Position numbers and translations under genes: made by a program | In this document: piece after piece, positions 43,486 through 55,100 of the stretch | Numbering within the stretch: position 1 is the first letter of the stretch | Layout of the letters: each line of letters starts with the position of its first letter | Origin: Enoplolaimus lenunculus | Taxonomy: Eukaryota; Nematoda; Enoplea; Enoplida; Thoracostomopsidae | Reading direction: 5' to 3' | DNA length: 64,000 nucleotides | Assembly: GCA_030248215.1 (NCBI GenBank) | Contig: JASANG010004073.1 | Coordinates: 248,001 to 312,000, forward strand | The notes under the pieces: model-generated | The model's database searches: none | Seen by the model: the letters and a program-made list of their open reading frames with translations, nothing else | Told to the model about the DNA's origin: nothing

Positions 43486-43684
43486 CACTGCAAAAAATGG
43501 CGAGTCAAATTGACTCTCTCCGAAATAGACTTTTCCTGACTACACAAACTGAGTCAAAATTCGACTCCGTCATAGTTAGATTGAGCCGAATTTGGCTCAG
43601 GCGGAGTCGAATTTGACTCAGTTTGTGTAGTCAGGAAAAGTCTATTTCGGAGAGAGTCAATTTGACTCACCATTTTTTGCAGTG
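43486..43684. mobile_element. Group E palindromic MITE
   Basis: CACTGCAAAAAATGGCGAGT to CACCATTTTTTGCAGTG. Confidence 0.86.
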
Positions 43685-43978
43685 TGCGGGACTCGGCTCC
43701 GTAGAAAAGTCTTTTTTAGAAGGTTTAAAATTCGTCTGTAAGCCCCCTTAAAGTTCTTTAATGCTCTTACTGAAATTTTTTCAAACCTGTGTCGCTTTGA
43801 GCTGGCAAAAACAACGAGTTTGCCTGATTAACTGTAATAATTTGAAACACGGTTGAATCAACTCTTGTTCAACTTTAGAAAGTTGAAGCCTAACGTGAGG
43901 TCGAATGTCGTCTGAAGTTTTGGCCCATGTATTGATCAGGGACGGACCGTTTTTTTGCAAGACCACTATTGAGTAAGC

Positions 43979-44249
43979 TTAACCCCTTCTCACATTGAGT
44001 TGCCTAAGGGCAACTAACCGCAATGTATATACGTTAAATAGTGTATATCGCACCGCGTTTAACAATTGCAACACGTATACATAGTGCTAAATCACCACAA
44101 GACGTGAGAGCCCCCTCGGGCTCGAGCGTCAAGCTCCTATAGCTGAGTGGTGATGGTATACGCCTCCCACTCCAGTCACCGGAGTTCGAATCCTAGCATA
44201 AATGTAGGTCTCAGGGAAAATAGAAAATATTCATGTGAGAAAGGGTTAA
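43979..44249 (+). mobile_element. Group D MITE (TTAA target, tRNA-like core), inserted in group A
   Basis: TTAACCCCTTCTCACATTGA to ATGTGAGAAAGGGTTAA. The interrupted host string GCTTAAG(C/T)TTTAGAC is intact in other group A copies, so TTAA was duplicated on insertion, as piggyBac-type elements do. Confidence 0.92.
44133..44199 (+). promoter_or_regulatory. tRNA-like segment with Pol III A and B boxes in the group D element
   Basis: TAGCTGAGTGGTGATGG (44140-44156) matches an A box and GTTCGAATCC (44184-44193) a B box, at tRNA spacing, starting GCTCCTATAGC. The T-stem pairs poorly, so a functional tRNA is unlikely; an active Pol III promoter is possible. Confidence 0.65.
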
Positions 44250-44314
44250 GTTTTAGACTAATTTTTTATTCAGAATCACGCTTGTGCGTAGGTATAGGCT
44301 AATATGTACGCTTA

Positions 44315-44535
44315 CACTGCAAGAAATGGGGCGTTAAATTGACTCTCGGCGAAATAGGCTTTTCTTGGACTACACAATCTGAGTCAAAATTCGACTCCAC
44401 TGGAGTCAAATTCGATTCACTGAATCGCTCCGTGGGTCGTATTTGACTGTGGCGAAATCAAATTTTGACTCAATTTGTGTAATCAGAAAAAGCTTATTTC
44501 GAGAGAGAGTCAATTTGACTCGCCTATTTTACAGT
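44315..44535. mobile_element. Group E palindromic MITE nested in group A
   Basis: CACTGCAAGAAATGGGGCGT to CGCCTATTTTACAGT between TA dinucleotides. Confidence 0.82.
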
Positions 44536-44608
44536 ATAGGCTTAAGCGTAGACTTAGGCTTGGGAATATGCTTATACTACCATTATAGCATTGATCTATA
44601 GGTTAGCC

Positions 44609-45252
44609 GAAATGTACTATGAATTAAAATATATTATTTCATATAAAAAATGAGAAATTAATGGCAAAATATATTCAAATTCAGCTTATGTACATGTATT
44701 TTACCAGAGTTTAAGCTACTTTTATTTTAAGACCGTTAAGAGTTAATGATGGTATTAACCTTTCCTCATCGCGTAATATATTGCAAACAAGTTATTACCT
44801 TAAAAGTTTAAATATCCGAAACCAAAAATTTATTTTATTTTTGAAATTTTTATATCTCTGTAAACACAAATGGGCTGGTTTCGAGTCTTTATTTTTTGAT
44901 ATGTAAATAAAATTAAAAGCTACCGCCTTCCACACCTTTGTTAATAATAAATTTCATAAGAAAGTTTATATTTTGTAAAAAATATCTTAAATATTTAAAG
45001 TAAAATTTTTTACTATTTTTTAAATACATAAATATATATTTTTATAACGTTTTTACTTGTAGCGTATATAGTGAGCATAGTATCGGAATTAGGGTGGACC
45101 AAAACAGGGCTCAGAAGGCCGCTGGGGCAGCCTATAGTTAAAATTGCTATTAATCTTTTGAGAAATATTCTGTAACTGAGTATTTTTTAAAAAAATATTT
45201 ACTTTAATTAAAATTTTATCAACCTCCGTGTATCAGCAACACCATCTCGGCA
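44609..45252. other. AT-rich spacer, no gene seen
   Basis: No repeat family or exon recognised. Confidence 0.35.
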
Positions 45253-45405
45253 CAGGCGGATTCGAAAATTTCTGACGGGGGGGCGGACTGGCAAATGTTA
45301 TGAAACGCAAAAAATGTAAGACAGGGACCTTACCGTTTTATCACAAAAAAATTTCTGACGGGAGGGCTTATGTCCCCCCTCTCTGGATCCGCTAGTGCTT
45401 CACGG
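45253..45405. mobile_element. Repeat element with GGATCCGC ends, second copy
   Basis: CAGGCGGATTCGAAAATTTC and CTGGATCCGCTAGTGCTTCA, with internal TTTCTGACGGG as at 24592. Confidence 0.58.
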
Positions 45406-45513
45406 TACAACAAACGCTTTACGCGTTTCGTTCAAAATTGCCAGTTGAGAAAGTTTAAAGTTTATCAAAACAGCACGTTGATGTTGCGCAATTAATGTAT
45501 TGCTGAATTTGTA

Positions 45514-45543
45514 TAAAGCCCTGTTCACACGTGCAAGTTTTTG
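45514..45543. mobile_element. Group I terminus only
   Basis: TAAAGCCCTGTTCACACGTG followed by CAAGTTTTTG. Confidence 0.6.
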
Positions 45544-45684
45544 AGATTGGTAGATGATACAACTAACAAGTGTCATTTCGGTGTCAAAATGTATTTTTGA
45601 ATATTTTAAATCTTTTACAGATCTTCATTTTTCGTGTATTCCTGCGTACAAGTGAACCGCTTGTAGCGGTCACTTGTGTGTACA

Positions 45685-45852
45685 GGGACGCAGTCAACTC
45701 TCCTTGCTACGGGGGAGGGGGTTAAATTTTTTTCAGGAGGGGCATCGTAGGGTTGTCAATGAGTTTACAAGCAAGGTTGACAACTTTTCAGAAGGGGTCT
45801 AAATTTTCCAGGGGGGCTGAGCCCCTCTGCCTCCCCCACTTGGTTACGAGCT
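45685..45852. mobile_element. Group L element
   Basis: GGGACGCAGTCAACTCTCCT, CAGGAGGGGCATCG, ACAAGCAAGGTTGACAAC, GGGGGGCTGAGCCCCTC and TTGGTTACGAGC. Confidence 0.68.
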
Positions 45853-46224
45853 CGCCCCAACCACACAGTTAAGGGGGTCCGGTCTAAAAAGGGCCCAGTG
45901 GTCAAAGAATAAAATCAATTTTGAAAACTCCACTGGAGCCAAACTTAGGGTTTGGAAGAGTTTGTGTGCCAAAGCGTTTCATTTTTACTCGCTTTGGTTG
46001 TGAAATATTTTTCAGTTCGTACCAATGCAACAGATGATTGTGTAGTAGAAACCGAACCTAGTTTTAATATTGCGGACCCTAAGGTTATCTTTTAGAAGAA
46101 ACCCAAGCAACCATATGATTCGCCACTGTGCATGTGCATTCTTTGTACTAAAATGCATTCACAGAACTTGCAGTTACAATTTATGCATACGCAAAGAGTT
46201 TTAATTGTTAACGTTGAACAGTCT

Positions 46225-46431
46225 GGCCAAAGTATAGTACACGGCCTGAAGAGTAGTATAAGCATATTTCTAAGCCTAAGTCTAAGCCTAAGCCTAAGCC
46301 TAAGCTTAAGCCGCCTAAACCTAAGCCTAGGCCAAAGCCTAAGCCCAAGCAAAAAAAATTATTCCAAAGCTTAAACTGACTGTATTACAGCCCCGTCGGA
46401 AAACAATCCGGCCCTGTTCTATACATGGACC
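46225..46431 (-). mobile_element. Group C MITE
   Basis: GGCCAAAGTATAGTACACGG to CTGTTCTATACATGGAC, flanks AACAGTCT/AAAAGTCT. CCTAAG array inside. Confidence 0.8.
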
Positions 46432-46807
46432 AAAAGTCTTGCAAGCCTATTCAATACGACTCCGGCTAAATATATATTTTGACTCCGGATCATACAACAT
46501 ATTTAGTACAGTAATGCATGACAAATGGAACGGTAACAGAAAATTTAGTCACATTTTCGGCAAATTTACTCTATAAAACACTGTAAGAGTGTAGTTTTCG
46601 CTTTTCCTTAAGTTTTCTTGGAGGGAGTTGGTTTATTTCATATATTAAGGACATTGTCGTTTTGTCCCGCCCTTAAAACCAGTTGTGTGTGTACAATTTT
46701 TTACAGTAGCGTAGACAGTTGTACGTGGATGACCCATAAGCGTCTACCTATTTTATTCATCCAGTGGTATTACGTGTTGGAAGCAGAGTGGGATGTGAGT
46801 AAGGATT

Positions 46808-47268
46808 TTTGCACCCGACCTGCGCTTTACCCATGAACATAAGAAACTTTATACCCGCGAGTTTACCCGCGAAAAAAGATCTACCCTCAGCCCACCGGTT
46901 ACCCTCGCCTGAAATTAAACCAGTTTTTAAAGATCGCTAGTAATTTACACTTTAATAAAGGTTTGCGTTATAGTTGCAATGAACTTTACAGATGAACACT
47001 TTTAGTAGAAACAAATAATTTCAAACTCAACTAAATAAAGTACACAACTTTTGCTTTATCAACGCTCATTAATTAGCTTAGTTAATAGCTCACGTTTTGT
47101 ATATCATCTCTTATAGGTTTGGAGCGTATAAAAACTGTTAATTTTCTACCCTCGTGATACAAAATCTTTACCCGCAGGTATACTCGCAGTTGAAATTTTT
47201 TACTCAACTTGCGTTCACGCACGGAAACCCGCGAGTACACACGGGTACCCGCGAGTAAAGTTGCACCT
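46808..47268. repeat. Repeat region with ACCCGCGAG words in inverted arrangement
   Basis: TTTGCACCCGACC and ATACCCGCGAGTTTACCCGC at the left; GAAACCCGCGAGTACACACG and GCGAGTAAAGTTGCACC at the right. It may be one element of ~460 bp; not assigned. Confidence 0.45.
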
Positions 47269-48550
47269 TGGTTTGGGGGGGGGTAGTTTTTTGCGGTGGA
47301 AAATAAACAGATCAACGTGGAACCGCTGAAATTAAGAATGAATTTCAATAATAAATTGTTCTATCGTTCTGTTTAACAATGTATATTTAAAACGTTACAA
47401 AAATGACATTTTAGCTGTTATTTACACTCTTTTTACAATAAATCAATAACAAAAATAAAATATAAAGAAAAAGACAAAAAACAGCCAAAGTAATGAGAAC
47501 TTGACTTTGCAATATTTGTTATAGACATCTTTATGAGTAAAATACACAAATATTTTTGTCTCTTATTTTTAAGAGTATTTTATGAAAACATTAACGAGGC
47601 GGACTGTCTATTTATTTTTTCTCTTCTTAGTCAAGTTGATTTTAGTGTATAGCTGAAATTTAGCTAATTTATGTAACTTTCAACGTTAAGTATATTAAAA
47701 ATTTCGTACACTTAAGTTTACATGAGTCCTTTAATCTTGTACAATTTTGTGTAATTTAGTGTGTATATATGTTTTTGAAACTTTAAAATATATATGTTTC
47801 AAAAATCAAGGTCTAGTATTCTCAAATGTGTATAGCAGCTATCGCCAGTTTGATGATGAAAGCTTGAAATGTGTTTGCAAATGGTTGAACACATAATTTT
47901 AACATTTCCAGAATACCAAAAAATCTAAAGCCTAAAAGTTACTCAGCGTAAACTGAGGTTGGTAGCTATGTTGGTTCTTGCTTAAATCTCAGAAACGGAT
48001 TAGTGTAAGCACTATAATTTGTTGCAGTTGAACATTGAGTTGAAAATGGACCGACTTGCCGATCTCACCCGACCGACCCTGCGAACAGTTTTTCTAACCA
48101 TCTGATTTTGCTCAATCAAGTGGGTTCCCAAGAAAGAAGCGACCCCATATGCACCGCTAGTAACATATTTTGAGCAATTTTTATGTTGATATATTTTGAC
48201 ATTTTGTAATATAATTAATCTATGTTTTCGCGAATTTACTTATATTTAGTACTGTTTTAAACTGAATTAGCAAGCTGAAGACTTGAAAATTTTGATATGC
48301 GAACAAAATTTTAGCTAATGTGCTATAAAATTTCAGCTTACTTTTGAGGTAAAAAAATTCAATGCGTACCAAAATCAAATCTCTTGATTTTTGATCCATA
48401 TGGAACACCTTGTCTGTGGGGTGGCGAAAACCGCACTCGTAAGGTCCCAAGTTCCACTTTGGTCTTTGATTGGGCGGACAGAACGGCTGTTAAATTCGGT
48501 TATACTCATAACCAACAAGCGATATACTGAACACTTGTGACGTGGTCGTA
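47269..48550. other. AT-rich spacer with one interspersed 40-bp motif
   Basis: 47808-47865 carries the motif reversed (TATTCTCAAATGTGTATAGC). No exon supported. Confidence 0.35.
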
Positions 48551-48551
48551 T

Positions 48552-48612
48552 GGCGTAGTGGCTGTCTGCCTAAAACACAGAAGGTTGCTGGTTTGAACTC
48601 ACAGCCATTCGT
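48552..48612 (+). repeat. tRNA-like sequence (tRNA-derived repeat or relic)
   Basis: TATGGCGTAGTGGCTGTCTG resembles a tRNA D-arm/A box and GGTTTGAACTC a B box 27 bp on. Stems are poor, so it is more likely a SINE-type or tRNA relic than a gene. Confidence 0.4.
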
Positions 48613-48781
48613 GGCGATTTTCGCCATTGTTACGAAGGCAGAACCGCAAAAATTGACCACCTAACGAAACAACATTCTTAGTAAAACATAATGGTTAATA
48701 GTCATAAATATAAATATATATTTTATATACATTTATATATTTATAAAATACATTTTTATTAAAATGAACACTTAATTCATG

Positions 48782-49002
48782 GGCCCATGTAAAGCTCAGG
48801 GGCGGAACGTTTTTCTGTGAGACTGCAATAGAGTAAGCTTAAGTTTTAGACTAATTTTTTTGCGGTTTATACTTTGGCTTAGGAATATGCTCATTCTTAC
48901 GCTTAGGCTTATGCTTAGTAATATGCTCATTCTCACACTTAATAGGCTTATGCTTAGGAATATCGTTACAATACTGTTCCGCCCCTGTTGTTTGCATTCG
49001 CC
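48782..49002 (+). mobile_element. Group A MITE with perfect 8-bp target duplication
   Basis: GGCCCATGTAAAGCTCAGGG to CTGTTGTTTGCATTCGCC, flanked by AATTCATG on both sides. Few TTAGGC units. It lies ~130 bp upstream of the tentative first exon of the MAM-like gene. Confidence 0.9.
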
Positions 49003-49128
49003 AATTCATGCAAGAAATGGTTAAAACTGCAAAAATTGCACGCTTTTATATTCATTGTTTGCAGATTGCAATATCGAACCATGGTACATTTAATATATTT
49101 ATCTCGTTACATCAAAAGGTATCGTAAC

Positions 49129-49180
49129 ATGCATTGGTTTATGTTTATGTTAATATTTGTTATTCGACCAAATTATACAG
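49129..49180 (+). CDS. MAM-like gene exon 1 (signal peptide, tentative)
   Basis: ATG followed by HWFMFMLIFVIRPNYT and donor G/GTATGT, phase 1, the phase required by the next exon at 52316. An in-frame upstream Met (MVHLIYLSRY, 49081) could extend it. No other signal-peptide exon with the right phase was noticed between here and 52316, a 3.1-kb intron filled with K-type satellite elements. Confidence 0.45.
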
Positions 49181-52100
49181 GTATGTTAACCGTTGCTTAC
49201 GTTCAACTTAGGTTCAAAGTAAATTTTCAAAGTTTTAAGCTAAACGTTAATATAAGCCTAAGCATACGCATAAACCAACGTTAAGTCTTAGGGTTGCGCT
49301 ATACTTGAAGTCCGGCGCCGTCAGTCACCCTGCGTTCCCCGTACGACGCCATCCGTCACCGTCCGCTCCCCGTACAACATCGTCCGTCACCGTCCGTCCA
49401 CCGTACAACATCGTCCGTCACCGTCCGTCCACCGTACAACATCGTCCGTCACCGTCCGTCCACCGTACAACATCGTCCGTCACCGTCCGTCCACCGTACA
49501 ACATCGTCCGTCACCGTCCGTCCACCGTACAACATCGTCCGTCACCGTCCGTCCACCGTACAACATCGTCCGTCACCGTCCGTCCACCGTACAACATCGT
49601 CCGTCACCGTCCGTCCACCGTACAACATCGTCCGTCACCGTCCGTCCACCGTACAACATCGTCCGTCACCGTCCGTCCACCGTACAACATCGTCCGTCAC
49701 CGCCCGCCCCCGTACAACATCGTCCGTCACCGTCCGTCCACCGTACAACATCGTCCGTCACCGCCCGCCCCCGTACAACATCGTCCGTCACCGTCCGTCC
49801 ACCGTACAACATCGTCCGTCACCGTCCGCCCCCGTACAACATCGTCCGTCACCGTCCGCCCCCGTACAACATCGTCCGTCACCGTCCGCCCCCGTACAAC
49901 ATCGTCCGTCACCGTCCGCCCCCGTACAACATCGTCCGTCACCTTCCGTCCTCAGTTGAATTTCGTCGTGCTCCGGCCGCCCCCGTACAACATCGTCCGT
50001 CACCGTCCGTCCCCAGTACAACAACGTCCGTTACCGTCCGCCCCAGTACAACATCGTCCGTTACCGTCCGCCCCCGTACAACATCGTCCGTCACCGTCCG
50101 CCCCCGTACAACATCGTCCGTCACCGTCCGCCCCAGTACAACATCGTCCGTTACCGTCCGCCCCCCGTACAACATCGTCCGTCACCGTCCGCCCCCGTAC
50201 AACATCGTCCGTCACCGTCCGCCCCCGGACAACATCGTCCGTCACCGTCCGCCCCCGTACAACATCGTCCGTCACCGTCCGCCCCAGTACAACATCGTCC
50301 GTTACCGTCCGCCCCCCGTACAACATCGTCCGTCACCGTCCGTCCCCCGTACAACATCGTCCGTCACCGTCCGTCACTATACGTTATTGTACGTGAGTTA
50401 TTTGCGTACGGTACCGTATGGTGACGGACGGCGCCGTACGGGTGACGGACGGCGCTGGGCGGTACCGTACGGCTGACGGATGGCTCCGCACGTCCATAAA
50501 AGTATAGCACAAACCTTAGGGTGGCTCTATACTTATCGTATGGTACCGTCTGCGCCGGACATTGCCGCACGTCAAGAAATATTTGTTTACAAAATGATAT
50601 GCGGTTGCATACGTCAATAAATGGGCGTTGTTGTACAGCGCCAAATGGCACCGGACGATGACGGACGATGATGGACGGCGCCCGCCGTAATCAAAAGTAT
50701 TGCGCCACCTTTAGGGTTACGCTATGGTTTTCGGCGTCTCGCCTTTGTCGCAAGGTTGATTTGCAAGGCGTACATAGCGCAACCCTAAAGGTGAACCGCT
50801 TCAATTGACAGGAATAATAACGAAATGAGGCAATACCTGGATATATTTTGCGTGTATATTTCCAAAATATGTCTTTGGGGTAAACTATAGCCAAAGGCTT
50901 TCAACGGGATCGTACAGATAATTGTAATAAGCAGACTCTGATTAGTGCGGTTGAATTTGATTCGCAACGTCGGCTGCTTGAATGTGATCATTCCAAAAAA
51001 ACGTCAGTCCTATCATTAGTTTTGCAACAATTGCCTAATTATAACTTAAGGGTTGCGCTATATTTGTCGTATGGCGGCGTGCGGCACTGTCCGTCGCCCG
51101 CCCGTCCTTTACTCGTACGGCGCCGTCCGCCATCCGTCCGGCGTCGTCTGTCACCGCCGGTCACCGTGCGGCATCGTACGGTAATTATTCACGTACGATA
51201 CCGTATGGTGACAGACTGTGCCATGCGGATGACAGACGGTGACTGACGGTGCCGGACGTCATCAAAAGTATACCGGATCCCTATTCAAAACTGAAATCTG
51301 GTTCAATATTAAGCTACAACTACGGTTTAGGCTTAGGCTTACGGGTTGCATGCGCTTATGCAAAGCGAGTTCGTGTTTTCGCGAACGAATCGGTCGACAG
51401 GACAACTCGAATTTTTGTAATTTTCAAAGTTGAAAAAACCTTAATTATTTTTCGTTAAATTTTCTTTTTTAATGCTAAGGTGACGTTATACTTGTGATGC
51501 GGCACTGACCGTTACCGTACCTTACCGTGTGGTATCATACGTGAGCGTCGGAAGTCTTCAAAGGTATAACGCCACCCTTACGGTTTGACTGCAAAATTTT
51601 TTGCCTGCAAATATGTTAAAGGTCAGGTCGAAGACAACATATGGGTGTAGCACCGTATTTATAATATTTTTTAATTTTAGACGCATGTTCCGGCGGATCA
51701 AAGTCAAACAATAACAAAAATCCTAAAAGTGGCGGAATTCGAAGTAATATTTTTAATTGAGAATTGAAGTAATTTGAGAATTTGAGTAATTTGAGTAATT
51801 TGAGTAATTTGAGTAAATTGAGATATTTGAGTAATTTGAGTTGAGTAATTTGAGAATTTGAGTAATTTGAGAATTTGAGTAATTTGAGAATTTGAGTAAT
51901 TTGAGAATTTGAGTAATTTGAGAATTTGAGTAATTTGAGAATTTGAGTAATTGTCAAAGTTTGCCAATGCAATATTGCCACTGCACCAGAGTTCACCCGT
52001 TGTCGCCGTAAATGGTTGCAGTATTTGCATCTTCAACATATTAAAATAATGCAATGCGATATTATTTACAGCGAACTCGTGAAATTAAAATTTTAAAAAC

Positions 52101-55100
52101 GTATATGTCGTAGGCCCTGATATGATTCCGCGTTGGGATAGTCCAAGCTGTAATTCCGCTCTGGACTAGCCCAATTTGGAATTGGGTTGAATACACGACT
52201 TGGGCTACGACATATACAACAACTCACTGCGAACATTGGTGAAGTTACGATTTAAAAATTAATTTATTTGTATCATTTTATATGATTTATACGATATATT
52301 TTTGTTTAATTTCAGGTGTGATCGGCGGCAATACAGGAGTCGAACCATTTTCAGATGGTAAGTATGAAATTTGCCCTAAAATAAAACTTTATCTCGCCAT
52401 TTTCGTAAATTACCAAAATACCTTTCACATTTTCTCAAAATTTACCAAAAATTCAATAAAATCGTTTTGAATCAAACTGCGGAATAAGCAACATTTTAAG
52501 ATTGTAGAAAAACTAAAATTGCACAACATTTTTCTCATTTTCGTCCGCTCTACACAAACAGATTTGAGAGATATTTTTTTAAATTATGATCAAGAGAAAT
52601 CTGCAACAACATAGTTTGATGAGGGGGAGATCCAACGATTCCTGCGAACACCTTCACCCCTGCTTCAAAAGTGTTTCTGCTAAGCCGAATGTATTTCTCT
52701 CTTTATATGTAAATTTTTTATTTCTTACATGGATGTGGATTAGGATCATTATTTAGCCAGGAATTTTTTAACGACTCAGACACTGGTTGAATTTGTTTTC
52801 AATGTTTAAAAATTTCAGGATCTACTGGAGACGCAATCAACAGTCCAAGTGATTTAGACTGTAGCGGAATTGACGATTGTCGATGGCATAATGTCGCATC
52901 CGGAGAAGACGACATTGACTGGTACAAACTGTTCGGTGATCCGGATCCGGCGAGAATGAACGACGCCACCGGGACCGACGAAGTGCCAGGTACGAATTTG
53001 CAAAATTTTAAATCTATTTTAAAGTTCATACCTGGACTCGTATTTCAAATGTGTGTAGCACCGATTACCAGTTGTTGATAGGTTTTGTAACGTTCGAACC
53101 AGTGGACGACGGGCAGAAAACTTAGCGCAGTTTTTACGCTTTGAATGATCCGTTTTAGACAAACGTTCAGGCCAATGTTACTTTAAGGGCGTAACAGTAG
53201 ATTAAGCGTATTCTTAAGCCTAAGCCTAAGCGTTGCAAAAATGTGTTCCCAAGCCTAAGCCTAAACCAAACAAAAAATGTATTCTGGAGTCTAACCTACT
53301 GTTTTATGGACCCATCAGAAACCTGGACGCCCCTTAAAGTAACATGGGCCGATTTTTAGATCAGCAGGTACCACTGGTCGCTTTTTTGAGAACTTATTAC
53401 CAACTGGTGATAGGTGCTACACACGGTTGAAAATACGGTTGTTGGACTCGTATTTCAAATGTGCGTAGCATCTATTGTCAGTTGGTTACATGTCTTTTAA
53501 GTTTCAAATCAGCGAATAGTTGGTTTTGAAGCTTTGTACTTTTTACAGTTTGATTTTCGTTAAAGTGTAAGCAAAATTTAAAATTAATAGCTGTTTTGCA
53601 GTTTGGAATTCGAAAAATGTTTCGAATTGACAATAGGAGTTGCTAGCATACATTTGAATATACGGTTCCTTGAGAGTTGTATTTTCAACTGTATGTTCTC
53701 ACGGTAGCGATAGAAAAATGTCATAAATTGCATGAGCTGTTAAAGCTGCGCAATTTACGACATTTTTTCCAACTAATTTTTGTCCGCTACTGTGCGTAAT
53801 TATAAACTTTTCTTGGTTACTGTATTATGTATAAATGTTAGAAACAAAAAAATTTATTTATCATAGTTTTCTATTCCATTTTGTTATTTTTACTTATTTT
53901 TTAAAATTTCAGATACACCAAGCTACATTGTGTTTCCTGATGAAAAACGTGCCGCAGGAGACCGTGCATTTTTGGTCAGCGATCCAATTTTGTGTGCCCG
54001 AGATCAAAATTTAAGATTTGAGTAAGTTTTTTAAAATAAAATTATTCTCAAACTTATTATTTATCTGGTTTTTTACGAACACGGAGTATTTGCGAAAATA
54101 TCACTGCACTGACAGTTTAATATAAGTCTCATTACACGCGTGCAAGTATTTGCTGCAAGAACTTATTACAGTTGTAAGTTTTGTAAACGGATTTTCGAAC
54201 AAAACTTACAGCTTTAAAACTTGAAATTTATTTCGCGTTTCATATCGCCCCACCCACGTTCGAGCGAAACGTTCCAGGTTCACAGCAAGATTTCATTAGA
54301 TTATTTTATAATCTCTTGGGTTATTTGCGGAAATAAATAATTGAAAATGTATGCGCTCGTAGTATTTTTTGAGTGATTGGCAATTATTTTACGAAATAAT
54401 CATAATTAGTGCGCTCAAACATTAATTCAAACAGTAATATGGTTTGGTAAATCAGAATACAAACTATAAAACAATATGACATTAAATAAAACAACGAATT
54501 AACTATCCGGCTCCGGCTCTGGCCAAATTGCACCCTGATATATATTTATATTAATATATATTTATATTATATTATTGTTAATAATTACATATTTTAGTCA
54601 TTGGCTCACAGACAACCCATCTCTTCGTGTATGCACTCGTCGAGTGGGTGAAATCGAACCAGATGATTGTGAAAGTGTATCAAGCAGCAGTCCTGGCCCG
54701 TCTTCAGTGGCTTTGCCTGATGTTAGCGAACCATTTGAAGTAAGCCGCCATGTTCTCAAAAGTGGTTTGGGACCAAATATGGATCAGGGGCGGAACGTCT
54801 TTCTGTGAGTCTGGTATAGAATAAGCTCTACAAGCTTTAGACTAATTTTTTTGCTTAGGTTTACGCTTAGGCTTAGGCTTGGGTATAATCTTATACTTAC
54901 GCTTAGGCTCTAGGCTTAAGAATATGCTTATACTACTGTTCCGCTGCTAACAACAGGGCTAAAATTGCACAGGGACATGCGACAAAGTTGCCATAATAAA
55001 CAACAGAAACTAAGACTTCACAAACATAAAAGTAATTTTGAATTTATTCAGAAATGTATTTTCAGCGACACATATAAACAGTTTTTCTCAATTTTAAAGC

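Larger units (their letters stand above)
43922..44608 (+). mobile_element. Group A MITE carrying nested D and E insertions
   Basis: GGCCCATGTATTGATCAGGG starts it. AGTAAGC is followed by a D element, then GTTTTAGACTAATTTTTTAT resumes group A; an E element interrupts the array; the eroded right end (GGGAATATGCTTATACTACC) follows. Confidence 0.82.

Noticed and set aside
44133-44199. A functional tRNA gene
   Set aside because: The A and B boxes are present, but the acceptor and T stems pair poorly and the same segment recurs in every group D MITE.
49305-50396. A 363-codon open reading frame rich in Arg, Pro, Ser, Thr and Val
   Set aside because: It lies wholly in a 30/31-bp satellite inside a group K element; the peptide repeats because the unit length cycles the frames. 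Other frames on both strands are open too.
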